Shown here one piece after another: positions 1 through 10,703 of a DNA stretch of 64,000 nucleotides. The stretch is from Flavobacterium sp. 11 (GTDB lineage Bacteria; Bacteroidota; Bacteroidia; Flavobacteriales; Flavobacteriaceae): contig NZ_PEFE01000001.1 of assembly GCF_002754315.1 (NCBI RefSeq), forward strand, positions 2,232,001 through 2,296,000, read 5' to 3'. The position numbers were made by a program, and so were the translations under genes. The notes under the pieces were generated by a model. It did not search any database. It was not told where the DNA came from and saw only the letters and a program-made list of their open reading frames with translations. Positions within the stretch are counted from its first letter, which is position 1; each line of letters starts with the position of its first letter.

Positions 1-1847
1 TCTTTGCCTTTGGAAATTATTTTCAAAAATCAAAAAGGTAACTTTAATTTAGTTGGCAAAGCCAAAGAAAGCAAAACAACTACAGCTTTCAATGATATTT
101 TTGAAGTTAATGAAACATACTTTGAGAAAAAGGCTCAAATTCAACAAGAAATTACAATTACAAACCCAAAGATTACTAAAATTGAAGTCAATTTGAATTA
201 TCAGGTTTGTAAAGAAGCGTGCATCAATATGGAGAAAAGTTTCACCTTTACGATTCCCGCAGCTTCCAAAACAGCAGAAATAGCTTCTGTAGCATCTGAT
301 TTAACTGCAATAGATTCAGCCAAAGTTGACACTGCAGTTGTAAATACAGATGTAATTAGGGAAGGAACTGTTACTCCTGAAAAAGTTCCTGTATTAGATT
401 CTAAACCTTCAAAACAAAGAGGATTGTGGTCTATTTTCTTCATTGCTTTTTTATCTGGATTTGCTGCATTGCTTACGCCATGTGTCTTCCCGATGATTCC
501 TATGACGGTAAGTTTCTTTACAAAACAAAGTAAAACAAAAGCGAAAGGAATAAGAAATGCTATTATTTATGGAATTGCCATCATATTTATTTATGTAGTT
601 TTAGGCTTTTTAGTGACTTGGATTTTTGGTGCTGATGCATTGAATGCGTTGTCTACGAATGTTTGGTTTAATATTATTTTCTTTATTCTGTTAGTTGTTT
701 TTGCTGCCTCATTTCTGGGTGCTTTTGAGATTATGTTGCCTAATTCTTGGGCTAATAAAGTCGATAATCAAGCAGACAGAGGCGGAATAATTGGAATTTT
801 ATTCATGGCTTTGGCATTAGCAATTGTATCTTTTTCTTGCACAGGACCTATCGTAGGAACACTTTTGGTTGAAGCTGCTTCTAAAGGGGAATTGCGCCAA
901 TTGTTGGAATGTTAGGATTTTCATTGGCTTTAGCCTTACCTTTTATGTTGTTTGCGATGTTTCCGGGTTGGTTGAATTCATTGCCAAAATCAGGTGGATG
1001 GCTGAATACTGTTAAAGTGGTTTTAGGATTTTTAGAATTGGCATTAGCATTTAAATTTTTGTCAAATGCAGATTTAGTATTGCAATTGCATTTCTTGGAA
1101 AGAGAAGTTTTCTTGGTAATTTGGATTGCTATTTTTGGAACACTGGCATTTTATTTATTCGGAAAAATTACGCTTCCGCATGATAGCCCTATGAATCATA
1201 TTTCGGTAGGAAGATTGTCTTTGGGATTAGTAGTTTTGGCTTTTACAATATATTTGATTCCCGGAATTTGGGGAGCACCTCTAAAATTAATTTCTGGTTT
1301 TCCACCTCCAATGACGTATAGTGAAAGTCCATACGGTGTAGGAAACTCAAAAGGTGGTTCGAATGCATCAGCCCAAATTTTGCCGGAAGGCGCACATTTA
1401 GGACCACACGATCTTATTGCTTTTGAAGATTATGAAAAAGGATTGGCTTATGCCAAATCAGTAAACAAACCTATTTTGCTTGATTTTACAGGATATGCTT
1501 GCGTGAATTGCAGAAAAATGGAAGATTACGTTTGGTCAGACCCTGCGATTTTAAAAATATTACAAGATGAAGTAGTTTTGATTTCTTTGTATGTTGATGA
1601 TAAAAGAGAATTACCAAAAAGCGAGCAATATGTATCCAAAGAAACGGGTAAAGAAATTGTAAGTGTCGGAAACAAATGGAGTGATTTTCAAATCACTAAA
1701 TTTAAAGCCAATGCACAACCGTATTACATCATATTAGACAAGGAAGGAAATATGTTATCTGACAAACCAGAAAGTTATAACTCAGACATCAATACATACA
1801 AAGGTTGGTTAAGAGAAGGAATTGACAAATTTAAAAAGGCCGAATAG
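1..1847 (+). pseudogene. DsbD-like thiol:disulfide interchange protein, 5' partial, one frameshift
   Basis: Inner-membrane carrier that passes reducing equivalents from the cytoplasm to periplasmic disulfides (DsbD family). The gene enters from the left edge. An N-terminal DsbD-type domain with a CxxxC pair (V-C-K-E-A-C) comes first. A multi-pass membrane domain follows, with the conserved cysteines of T-P-C-V-F-P (codon at 481) and S-C-T-G-P (codon at 838). A C-terminal thioredoxin-like domain has C-V-N-C at 1500-1511. The frame breaks near 893-902: upstream it reads to a stop at 915, and downstream the family sequence (P-I-V-G-M-L-G-F) resumes one frame over. Adding one base (for example GCGCC to GGCGCC) restores a continuous protein to the stop at 1847. 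All key cysteines are kept, so a sequencing error is at least as likely as real decay. Confidence 0.85.
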
Positions 1848-1858
1848 GCCTTTTTTTT
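1833..1858 (+). terminator. Rho-independent terminator overlapping the end of the dsbD-like gene
   Basis: AAAAAGGCC, loop GAATA, GGCC and a run of eight T. The stop codon at 1845-1847 lies inside the loop, so the hairpin overlaps the coding end. Confidence 0.8.
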
Positions 1859-1982
1859 GTTCCTGATTTGGACTTTAAAGATATTTTAAAACGTTGCTTT
1901 TATAGCATATAAAATTATATTTATGTAGGTTTTATTTGGAGAGATTTTTTATCTTTAAAAATTATTTAATCCAAGAAAACTT

Positions 1983-3829
1983 ATGAAAAAACTACTTAGC
2001 ATTTCTCTTTTTTTTATTGGCGCAATTCTTTTTGCCCAAGATAAAGCAGCAAATTATGTTGCGGATAATTACACCAAAAAAGAAGTGCATATCAAAATGC
2101 GTGACGGAGCAGAATTATTTACTTCGATTTACACCCCTAAAGATGTTTCTAAAAAATATCCAATTATAATGCAAAGAACGCCTTATAATTCAGGACCCTA
2201 CGGAGAAAATCAGTTCAAGAGAAGTATTTCTCCAAGTGAAACCATGATGAAAGAAGGATATATTGTTGTCTATCAAGATGTTCGTGGCAGGTTCATGAGC
2301 GATGGTTTATACGATAATATGCGTGGTTTTATTCCAAATAAAAAAGGAAAAAAAGATACCGATGAAGCTTCGGATACGTATGATACGATTGATTGGCTGG
2401 TTAAAAATGTGGCTAATAATAATGGGAATGTTGGGACTTGGGGATTTCTTACCCTGGATTTTATGCCACTTATTCTTTATTGAGTAATCATCCTGCATTA
2501 AAAGCAGTTTCTCCACAGGCGTGTATTGCTGATTTCTTTTTTGATGATTTTCATCATAATGGAGCATATTTGTTGAGTTATTGGAAAGTAACGCCATTAT
2601 TTGGACCTCAAAAAACAAAACGTACTACGGAACCTTGGTATAAATTCACGAATACAGGTACTAATGATGACTACCAGTTTTTCTTGGATGCAGGACCTTT
2701 GTCTAATTTAGACAAGTATTACGGTAAGGAAGATGAATTTTGGCAGCAGCTGAAAGACCATTCCAGTTATGATGATTTTTGGCAAAAACGTGGAATTCTA
2801 CAACATTTAAAAAATATCAAACCAGCAGTAATGACAGTAGGAGGTTGGTTTGACGCAGAAGATTTATACGGTCCTTTAAATACCTATAGTACCATTGAAA
2901 AGAGTAGTAAAAACTATAATACAATCGTTATGGGACCTTGGAGTCATGGAGATTGGGCTAGAAATTCTGCAAAACAAGTGATTGGTAATATTAATTTTGG
3001 CGACAGTATTTCCGGATATTATCAAAAAAATATTGAAGCTAATTTCTTCCGTCATTTCTTGAAAAATAATGGGAAAGGTGAAAACAAATTACCGGAAGCC
3101 TATGTTTTTGATACTGGTAGAAAAGAGTGGCAGACTTTTGCAGTTTGGCCTCCTCAAAATACGGCAAAGCAAGATTTCTTTTTGCAAGATAACCGATTGT
3201 CAAAAATGGCAAAGAAGAATTTTGCCTTTGAAGAATTTATCAGTGATCCTAAAAAACCGGTTCCTTATTCTGAGGATATTAAACAGCAAGGGCTTACGCC
3301 AAGAAAATACATGACGGATGATCAGCGTTTTGCGGCGAGACGTCCTGATGTGCTAGTTTTTGAAACTGAGGTTTTGGCTGATGACACTACATTGGCTGGA
3401 GAAATTTTGGCTAAATTGCAAGTTTCCACTACAGGAACTGATGCAGATTGGATTGTAAAAGTGATTGATGTTTTCCCGAATGATGAACCGGAAACAAAAG
3501 AAGTTGCTCCTTATTTAAAGATGAGTAATTACCATATGATGGTGCGCAGTGAAGTAATGAGAGGTCGTTTCAGAAATAGTTTTTCAAAACCAGAGCCTCT
3601 TGTTGCCAATGAGAAAACGGCAGTAAATATCAAATTGCAAGATGTTTTTCATACGTTCAAAAAAGGACACAAAATCCAGATTCAAGTTCAAAGTACTTGG
3701 TTTCCGTTAATTGATTTGAATCCGCAAACGTTTGTAGACAATATATTTTATGCTAAACCAGAGGATTTTCAGAAACAAACGCATAGAATTTATAATGATT
3801 CAAAAATTGAGTTTACGGTTTTAAAATAA
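1983..3829 (+). pseudogene. CocE/NonD family hydrolase (S15 X-Pro dipeptidyl-peptidase-like), one frameshift
   Basis: Exported alpha/beta hydrolase of the CocE/NonD family, whose members cleave acyl or Xaa-Pro bonds; the substrate cannot be told from sequence. A signal peptide (MKKLLSISLFFIGAILFAQ) leads into the N-terminal hydrolase domain. The nucleophile motif G-I-S-Y-P-G follows at about 2441-2458, then the acidic motif G-G-W-F-D-A and the histidine motif G-P-W-S-H-G-D-W, and a C-terminal jelly-roll-like region. The frame changes at a G4 run (2440-2443), a few bases before the nucleophile serine. Five G would give the expected G-T-W-G-I-S-Y-P-G and one protein of about 615 residues. The complete triad suggests an intact gene misread in a homopolymer; as written it would be inactive. 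Confidence 0.85.
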
Positions 3830-3864
3830 AGACTAAAAGTAAAATAAATATCAAAATTCAAATG

Positions 3865-3892
3865 AGGCTGTCTGTAAAGGCAGCCTTTTTTT
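3865..3892 (+). terminator. Rho-independent terminator of the CocE-like gene
   Basis: AGGCTGTCT and AGGCAGCCT form a 9-bp stem with one G-T pair and a 4-base loop, followed by a T run. Confidence 0.8.
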
Positions 3893-4243
3893 ATTTATAA
3901 TTCTAAAGTGATTTGCTGTAATTTGTTTCATCAAATTTTATTAATTGAAACAGAAAACAGTCATAAAAGGGCACTGTTTTTTTAATTATTTTTTTTATTT
4001 CTTCTAAAAAAATATAAAAGATGTAGTTGGTAGTTTTTTTTATTCCTTTAATCGAAAATGTATTAAAAATAAGATTAATGTATTCTTAATTATATAATTT
4101 AGTGTTTAAGTTTTTGAAAATTAGACAATTGTAATGATGCTTTTTATTAAAAAACTTTGGCTATTAGGGACATATTCTATTGGTTCTGCATTTTATAGTT
4201 AGGCGTATAATATCCGTTATTTTATTACTTAAATTAAATAAAT
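3893..4243. other. AT-rich intergenic region upstream of the giant surface protein
   Basis: About 350 bases, very AT-rich, with no credible reading frame or RNA gene. It presumably holds the promoter of the 4244 gene, but no good TTG/TAnnTTTG pair was found. Confidence 0.5.
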
Positions 4244-7200
4244 ATGAAAACATTTCTACTCAAATCACATTTTTTAACGATTGTTTTTCTTGCTGCAAAT
4301 TTATTTTTTGCAAGTGTTGCTTTTGGTCAAGCAACGGTAACTACCGACAAGGATGATTATGGTCCCGGAGAGTATGTAATTATTACTGGAACAGGATGGA
4401 CACCGGGCGAGACCGTAACATTGCATTTTGATGAAACACCTAAGCCGGCAACATGTCTTCTTCCGCATGACATGACTGCTGTAGCTGACTCCAGCGGTAA
4501 TATTTATAACAATCAATTTTTAATAAAAATCAACCATATTGGAGTCGCCTTTTTGCTAACAGCAACAGGACAAACCTCAGGATTAATTGCAACAAGGAAT
4601 TTTACGGATGGTCAATTGTCTGAACTTACTATTGGTGTGCAGTCAATTATACCTACATCAGGAAATGTAACTCAGGTCAATTATGCTAGTTCTATAAAAA
4701 TAGTCGCGAATAATAATAATACAGCTATTATTACATTAAATGTTACAGGATTGCCTACTGGAGTGCTTTTCAGTCCACAAAGTATTTCTATAAATGGAAA
4801 TAATACTGCTCAATTCACTTTAACATTAACTACTGGGATAAATACTCCGGTTATATTATCTCCAGGACAGATATTTAATGTTACTGCTTCAACTCCACAC
4901 GTTAATGGTGTAACTTCTGATACAGAGAGTGGAAGGTTAATTGTGTCTTCAGCTCAATGTACCCAACCTTCAGCTCCAACAATATCAAGTCCTGTTAATT
5001 ATTGCCAAGGAGCGACAGCAAATGCTCTAACAGCAACAGGTAGCAATTTGTTATGGTATACAGTTGCAACAGGAGGAATAGGCAACGTTACTGCGCCGAC
5101 ACCAACAACTTCTTTGTCTGGAACCACAAGTTATTACGTAAGCCAAACAGTAGGTTGTGAAAGTCCTAGAGCAAAAATTGATGTTACGGTAAATGCATTA
5201 CCTGTAGCACCAAATGCTGGAAATTATAGTGGAGCGTATGATGGTTTACCACATGTTGGTTCAGCTATCGCTGGTGCTGGAGAGACTATTGACTGGTACA
5301 CTACTTTATCAGGAGGGAATCCAACAAGTGCTCCATCAGGAACAAATGTTGGCGTATATTCAGCTTATGCAGAAGCTAGAAATATAACTACTGGTTGTGT
5401 AAGTGCAACTAGAACATTAGTCTCAGTGACAATAACTAAAGCAAATGCAGTTGTAAACGTAACAGGTTATACAGGAACATACGATGGATTGGCACACGGA
5501 GCTACAGGAAGTGCTACGGGAATTGGTTCAGACAACTTAAGTTCAGGATTAAGCTTAGGAGCAACATTTACCAATGTTCCCGGAGGAACGGCAAACTGGA
5601 CTTTCGAAGGCGGAACAAATTATATGGATGAATCCGGAAGTGTTGAAATTATCATATCACAAGCGGATGCCTTGGTAACTGTAACAGGTTATACAGGAAC
5701 ATACGATGGATTGGCACACGGAGCCACAGGAAGTGCTACAGGAATTGGTTCAGAGAACTTAAGTTCAGGATTAAGCTTAGGAGCAACATTTACCAATGTT
5801 CCCGGAGGTACAGCAGACTGGACTTTCGAAGGCGGAACAAATTATATGGATGAATCCGGAAGTGTTGGAATTATCATATCACAAGCAAATGCAGTTGTAA
5901 ACGTAACAGGTTATACAGGGACATACGATGGATTGGCACACGGAGCTACAGGAAGTGCTACGGGAATTGGTTCAGACAACTTAAGTTCAGGATTAAGCTT
6001 AGGAGCAACATTTACCAATGTTCCCGGAGGAACGGCAAACTGGACTTTCGAAGGCGGAACAAATTATATGGATGAATCCGGAAGTGTTGAAATTATCATA
6101 TCACAAGCAAATGCAGTTGTAAACGTAACAGGTTATACAGGAACATACGATGGATTGGCACATGGAGCTACAGGAAGTGCTACAGGAATTGGTTCAGAGA
6201 ACTTAAGTTCAGGATTAAGCTTAGGAGCAACATTTACCGATGTTCCCGGAGGTACAGCAGACTGGACTTTCGAAGGTGGAACAAATTATCTAGATGAATC
6301 CGGAAGTGTTGAAATTGTCATATCACAAGCAGATGCTTTGGTAACTGTAACAGGTTATACAGGGACATACGATGGATTGGCACACGGAGCTACAGGAAGT
6401 GCTACGGGAATTGGTTCAGACAACTTAAGTTCAGGATTAAGCTTAGGAGCAACATTTACCAATGTTCCCGGAGGAACGGCAAACTGGACTTTCGAAGGCG
6501 GAACAAATTATATGGATGAATCCGGAAGTGTTGAAATTATCATATCACAAGCAAATGCAGTTGTAAACGTAACAGGTTATACAGGAACATACGATGGATT
6601 GGCACACGGAGCTACAGGAAGTGCTACGGGAATTGGTTCAGACAACTTAAGTTCAGGATTAAGCTTAGGAGCAACATTTACCAATGTTCCCGGAGGAACG
6701 GCAAACTGGACTTTCGAAGGCGGAACAAATTATATGGATGAATCCGGAAGTGTTGAAATTATCATATCACAAGCGGATGCCTTGGTAACTGTAACAGGTT
6801 ATACAGGAACATACGATGGATTGGCACACGGAGCCACAGGAAGTGCTACAGGAATTGGTTCAGAGAACTTAAGTTCAGGATTAAGCTTAGGAGCAACATT
6901 TACCAATGTTCCCGGAGGTACAGCAGACTGGACTTTCGAAGGCGGAACAAATTATATGGATGAATCCGGAAGTGTTGGAATTATCATATCACAAGCAAAT
7001 GCAGTTGTAAACGTAACAGGTTATACAGGGACATACGATGGATTGGCATACGGAGCTACAGGAAGTGCTACGGGAATTGGTTCAGACAACTTAAGTTCAG
7101 GATTAAGCTTAGGAGCAACATTTACCAATGTTCCCGGAGGAACGGCAAACTGGACTTTCGAAGGCGGAACAAATTATATGGATGAATCCGGAAGTGTTGA

Positions 7201-10200
7201 AATTATCATATCACAAGCAAATGCAGTTGTAAACGTAACAGGTTATACAGGAACATACGATGGATTGGCACATGGAGCTACAGGAAGTGCTACAGGAATT
7301 GGTTCAGAGAACTTAAGTTCAGGATTAAGCTTAGGAGCAACATTTACCGATGTTCCCGGAGGTACAGCAGACTGGACTTTCGAAGGTGGAACAAATTATC
7401 TAGATGAATCCGGAAGTGTTGAAATTGTCATATCACAAGCAGATGCTTTGGTAACTGTAACAGGTTATACAGGGACATACGATGGATTGGCACACGGAGC
7501 TACAGGAAGTGCTACGGGAATTGGTTCAGACAACTTAAGTTCAGGATTAAGCTTAGGAGCAACATTTACCAATGTTCCCGGAGGAACGGCAAACTGGACT
7601 TTCGAAGGCGGAACAAATTATATGGATGAATCCGGAAGTGTTGAAATTATCATATCACAAGCAAATGCAGTTGTAAACGTAACAGGTTATACAGGAACAT
7701 ACGATGGATTGGCACATGGAGCTACAGGAAGTGCTACAGGAATTGGTTCAGAGAACTTAAGTTCAGGATTAAGCTTAGGAGCAACATTTACCGATGTTCC
7801 CGGAGGTACAGCAGACTGGACTTTCGAAGGTGGAACAAATTATCTAGATGAATCCGGAAGTGTTGAAATTGTCATATCACAAGCAGATGCTTTGGTAACT
7901 GTAACAGGTTATACAGGGACATACGATGGATTGGCACACGGAGCTACAGGAAGTGCTACAGGAATTGGTTTAGTAAACATAGGTTCAGGATTAAGCTTAG
8001 GAGCAACATTTACCGATGTTCCCGGAGGTATAGCAAACTGGACTTTCGAAGGCGGAACAAATTATATGGATGAATCCGGAAGTGTTGAAATTATCATATC
8101 ACAAGCAGATGCTTTTGTAACTGTAACAGGTTATACAGGAACATACGATGGATTGGCACATGGAGCTACAGGAAGTGCTACAGGAATTGGTTCAGACAAC
8201 TTAAGTTTAGGATTAAGCTTAGGAGCAACATTTACCAATGTTCCCGGAGGTACAGCAAACTGGACTTTCGAAGGCGGAACAAATTATATGGATGAATCCG
8301 GAAGTGTTGAAATTATCATATCACAAGCAAATGCAGTTGTAAACGTAACAGGTTATACAGGAACATACGATGGATTGGCACATGGAGCTACAGGAAGTGC
8401 TACAGGAATTGGTTCAGAGAACTTAAGTTCAGGATTAAGCTTAGGAGCAACATTTACCGATGTTCCCGGAGGTACAGCAGACTGGACTTTCGAAGGTGGA
8501 ACAAATTATCTAGATGAATCCGGAAGTGTTGAAATTGTCATATCACAAGCAGATGCTTTGGTAACTGTAACAGGTTATACAGGGACATACGATGGATTGG
8601 CACACGGAGCTACAGGAAGTGCTACAGGAATTGGTTCAGACAACTTAAGTTCAGGATTAAGCTTAGGAGCAACATTTACCAATGTTCCCGGAGGTACAGC
8701 AAACTGGACTTTCGAAGGAGGAATAAATTATATGGATGAATCCGGAAGTGTGGCAATAGTAATCAATAAAGCAATTGCGAATATTACAGTAGCGCCTTAC
8801 AATGTTACTTATGACGGAAATCCTCATACGGCTACATTTACAGCAGTCGGAGTAGAAGCAATTCCTGTGGATCTTACAACGTTAATGAATGTAAGCGCAA
8901 CTACGCATATCAATGCCGCTACTTATAATGGAGATGTTTGGAGTTTTGCAGGTAATAATAACTACGCTGCAACCAGCGGAACTGTTAATAATGCTATTAG
9001 CAAGCGTGCAATCACCATCACAGCTGATCCTAAATATAAGTATAGCGGACAAGTTGATCCTCCGTTGACTTACCAAGTAAATGGTACACTTGTAGTTAAT
9101 ACAGCATTAGCAGCAAATACTTCAGTTGATGCTTTTACGGGAAGTCTTTCAAGAATTGTAGGTGAAAGTAGTGGAATTTATCAAATCAACCAAGGTACAG
9201 TAAGTTTGAGTGCAAATTATCAATTAACTTATATTGCATCAAATCTAACTATTACTTGCGTTACAATTGATGCCAGCGCAAGTAGTACTCCTGTTGCATT
9301 AGGTTCGCCCGTTACACTTCGTGCTACCGTTTCTCCTCCAGCTGAAGGCGTAACAGTTTTATTTACAGTTGATAATGGTAGTGCTAATGGCATAACTACT
9401 TATCAGGCAGTAACGATTGTAGGTGGTTTAGCTATTAGCTCACCAATTAACTTGCCAGTAGATGTGTATTTGATAACCGCTACAGCTGGTACTGGGTGTA
9501 CTTCATCAGTAGCCTACTTACCTGTATATGATCCTAATGGAGGATTTGTAACTGGTGGAGGATGGATTATGTCTCCGGCTGGTGCTTATGCTTTAAACGC
9601 AACAACTTTAACTCTTGCAGGAAAAGCAAACTTTGGATTTGTAGCCAAATACAAAAAAGGAAACAATGAGGTGGATGGAAATACAGAGTTTCAATTTCAG
9701 ACTGGAAATCTTAACTTCAAAAGTAGTTCGCATGATGCAATGTCACTAGTAATTGCAGGAGCACAAGCTACATACAAAGGCAAAGGAACTATAAACGGAG
9801 TTCCAGGCTATAGCTTTATGGTATCTGCAATAGATGGTGAAAAGAAATCAGCTGGTGTAACAGATAAATTTAGAATAAAAATCTGGAATGGAGCAGGGGT
9901 TGTATATGATAATCAGACTGGTGCTGCGGATAATGCCGATGCAACAACAGCAATTGGTGGTGGTTCTATAGTAATACATGAAGTGAAGAAAAATGGAGCT
10001 GCAAAAGTGGTAATTGTTGAGAAAACCCCAGAAATTGTGCCATTCGCTATAACAGCATATCCAAACCCTTCTGCGCAATATTTTATTATTGACATAAAAG
10101 GCGGTACCAATGAAAAAACAGAAGTGATTGTATATGATATATTAGGAAGAATGGTGAAACATATTCAAAATAGTGATAGCAAAGAAATCAAGTTTGGTGA

Positions 10201-10279
10201 AGAGCTTTCATCAGGTTCGTATATTGCGATTATCAATCAGGGTACTCAACAAAAAACAGTGAGACTGATAAAACAATAA
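4244..10279 (+). CDS. Giant MBG-repeat surface protein with T9SS type A sorting domain
   Basis: A 2,011-residue exported protein, probably cell-surface or secreted through the type IX system. Residues 1-28 are a signal peptide. Ig-like/adhesin modules fill about 30-400, including two with a C-Q-G...S-Y-Y-V-S-Q type pattern. Residues 400-1509 are fifteen 74-residue units with Y-T-G-T-Y-D-G-L-A-H and F-E-G-G-T-N-Y-M-D-E, resembling MBG-type repeats. Two diverged units follow (about 1510-1670), then an Ig-like domain, then a G-G-F-V-T-G-G-G-W-I module of the kind called post-COAP-1 (about 1766-1925). The end has a type A sorting signal: A-Y-P-N-P, V-Y-D-I-L-G-R and a final V-R-L-I-K-Q. It is monocistronic, between terminators. 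A structural or adhesive role is inferred; no enzyme motif is visible. Confidence 0.93.
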   Translation: MKTFLLKSHFLTIVFLAANLFFASVAFGQATVTTDKDDYGPGEYVIITGTGWTPGETVTLHFDETPKPATCLLPHDMTAVADSSGNIYNNQFLIKINHIGVAFLLTATGQTSGLIATRNFTDGQLSELTIGVQSIIPTSGNVTQVNYASSIKIVANNNNTAIITLNVTGLPTGVLFSPQSISINGNNTAQFTLTLTTGINTPVILSPGQIFNVTASTPHVNGVTSDTESGRLIVSSAQCTQPSAPTISSPVNYCQGATANALTATGSNLLWYTVATGGIGNVTAPTPTTSLSGTTSYYVSQTVGCESPRAKIDVTVNALPVAPNAGNYSGAYDGLPHVGSAIAGAGETIDWYTTLSGGNPTSAPSGTNVGVYSAYAEARNITTGCVSATRTLVSVTITKANAVVNVTGYTGTYDGLAHGATGSATGIGSDNLSSGLSLGATFTNVPGGTANWTFEGGTNYMDESGSVEIIISQADALVTVTGYTGTYDGLAHGATGSATGIGSENLSSGLSLGATFTNVPGGTADWTFEGGTNYMDESGSVGIIISQANAVVNVTGYTGTYDGLAHGATGSATGIGSDNLSSGLSLGATFTNVPGGTANWTFEGGTNYMDESGSVEIIISQANAVVNVTGYTGTYDGLAHGATGSATGIGSENLSSGLSLGATFTDVPGGTADWTFEGGTNYLDESGSVEIVISQADALVTVTGYTGTYDGLAHGATGSATGIGSDNLSSGLSLGATFTNVPGGTANWTFEGGTNYMDESGSVEIIISQANAVVNVTGYTGTYDGLAHGATGSATGIGSDNLSSGLSLGATFTNVPGGTANWTFEGGTNYMDESGSVEIIISQADALVTVTGYTGTYDGLAHGATGSATGIGSENLSSGLSLGATFTNVPGGTADWTFEGGTNYMDESGSVGIIISQANAVVNVTGYTGTYDGLAYGATGSATGIGSDNLSSGLSLGATFTNVPGGTANWTFEGGTNYMDESGSVEIIISQANAVVNVTGYTGTYDGLAHGATGSATGIGSENLSSGLSLGATFTDVPGGTADWTFEGGTNYLDESGSVEIVISQADALVTVTGYTGTYDGLAHGATGSATGIGSDNLSSGLSLGATFTNVPGGTANWTFEGGTNYMDESGSVEIIISQANAVVNVTGYTGTYDGLAHGATGSATGIGSENLSSGLSLGATFTDVPGGTADWTFEGGTNYLDESGSVEIVISQADALVTVTGYTGTYDGLAHGATGSATGIGLVNIGSGLSLGATFTDVPGGIANWTFEGGTNYMDESGSVEIIISQADAFVTVTGYTGTYDGLAHGATGSATGIGSDNLSLGLSLGATFTNVPGGTANWTFEGGTNYMDESGSVEIIISQANAVVNVTGYTGTYDGLAHGATGSATGIGSENLSSGLSLGATFTDVPGGTADWTFEGGTNYLDESGSVEIVISQADALVTVTGYTGTYDGLAHGATGSATGIGSDNLSSGLSLGATFTNVPGGTANWTFEGGINYMDESGSVAIVINKAIANITVAPYNVTYDGNPHTATFTAVGVEAIPVDLTTLMNVSATTHINAATYNGDVWSFAGNNNYAATSGTVNNAISKRAITITADPKYKYSGQVDPPLTYQVNGTLVVNTALAANTSVDAFTGSLSRIVGESSGIYQINQGTVSLSANYQLTYIASNLTITCVTIDASASSTPVALGSPVTLRATVSPPAEGVTVLFTVDNGSANGITTYQAVTIVGGLAISSPINLPVDVYLITATAGTGCTSSVAYLPVYDPNGGFVTGGGWIMSPAGAYALNATTLTLAGKANFGFVAKYKKGNNEVDGNTEFQFQTGNLNFKSSSHDAMSLVIAGAQATYKGKGTINGVPGYSFMVSAIDGEKKSAGVTDKFRIKIWNGAGVVYDNQTGAADNADATTAIGGGSIVIHEVKKNGAAKVVIVEKTPEIVPFAITAYPNPSAQYFIIDIKGGTNEKTEVIVYDILGRMVKHIQNSDSKEIKFGEELSSGSYIAIINQGTQQKTVRLIKQ
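5441..7660 (+). repeat. Higher-order tandem duplication of a 1,110-bp five-unit block
   Basis: Units 1-5 (5441-6550) and units 6-10 (6551-7660) have the same subtype order. Their translations differ at one residue only: G-L-A-H in unit 3 against G-L-A-Y in unit 8, near 7048. Confidence 0.9.
5441..8770 (+). repeat. Fifteen tandem 222-bp units
   Basis: Each unit is 74 codons and the array is exactly 15 x 222 = 3,330 bp, with no spacer and no frame change. Units come in a few subtypes, defined by their start (ANAVVNV or ADALVTV), GSDN or GSEN, TNV or TDV, and YMD or YLD. Confidence 0.97.
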
Positions 10280-10306
10280 AGCTCATTTTAATTACAGGTT
10301 TAAATT

Positions 10307-10344
10307 AACTCCATTTCAATATTAATTGGGATGGAGTTTTTTTA
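10307..10344 (+). terminator. Terminator of the giant surface protein gene
   Basis: AACTCCAT (10307-10314) pairs with ATGGAGTT (10331-10338), followed by a T run. Confidence 0.75.
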
Positions 10345-10645
10345 TATACTAATTTTATTGTTTTTAGAATTTTAGTTCTTTGAAAAAGGAAATTTATAAT
10401 ATTTAATGGTTACGTCTAAGGTTCCAATGAAATGATTTCAATTCAATTTCTATTGAAGTAATTAATACATTGAAAGCCTAAATGAACTTGTTTGTAATGG
10501 AGTCTACTGTTTGTAATGGATAGATTTTATTAAGGTAAATAAGAGAGATGTTTCGTTTTATTAGAAAACCATACATGTTTTACTTAATGGTAAAATAAAG
10601 TTTGAAGATGGAAAAGAAATTCAATATGTTTCTTTGATTTTAAGC
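10345..10645. other. Intergenic region, nothing recognised
   Basis: AT-rich sequence between convergent genes. It contains a direct repeat of TTTGTAATGGA at about 10490 and 10510 and no supportable gene. Confidence 0.4.
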
Positions 10646-10680
10646 AAAAAAAAAACACTCTGAATGCTCAGAGTGTTTTT
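10646..10680 (-). terminator. Terminator of the ammonium transporter gene
   Basis: Perfect 13-bp stem: 10651-10663 with 10668-10680, loop ATGC. The A run at 10646-10655 is a T run on the minus strand. Confidence 0.88.
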
Positions 10681-10703
10681 TAGTTTATTGTATAAAAATC
10701 GAT

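Noticed and set aside
2302..2618. Small frames overlapping the CocE-like gene
   Set aside because: They arise from the frameshifted region and the opposite strand and show no protein family.
5441..8770. CRISPR-like array
   Set aside because: The 222-bp units abut directly with no spacers and encode one continuous protein.
8882..10110. Several short minus-strand frames inside the giant protein gene
   Set aside because: Shadows of the strong plus-strand frame; no independent start, composition or family signal.
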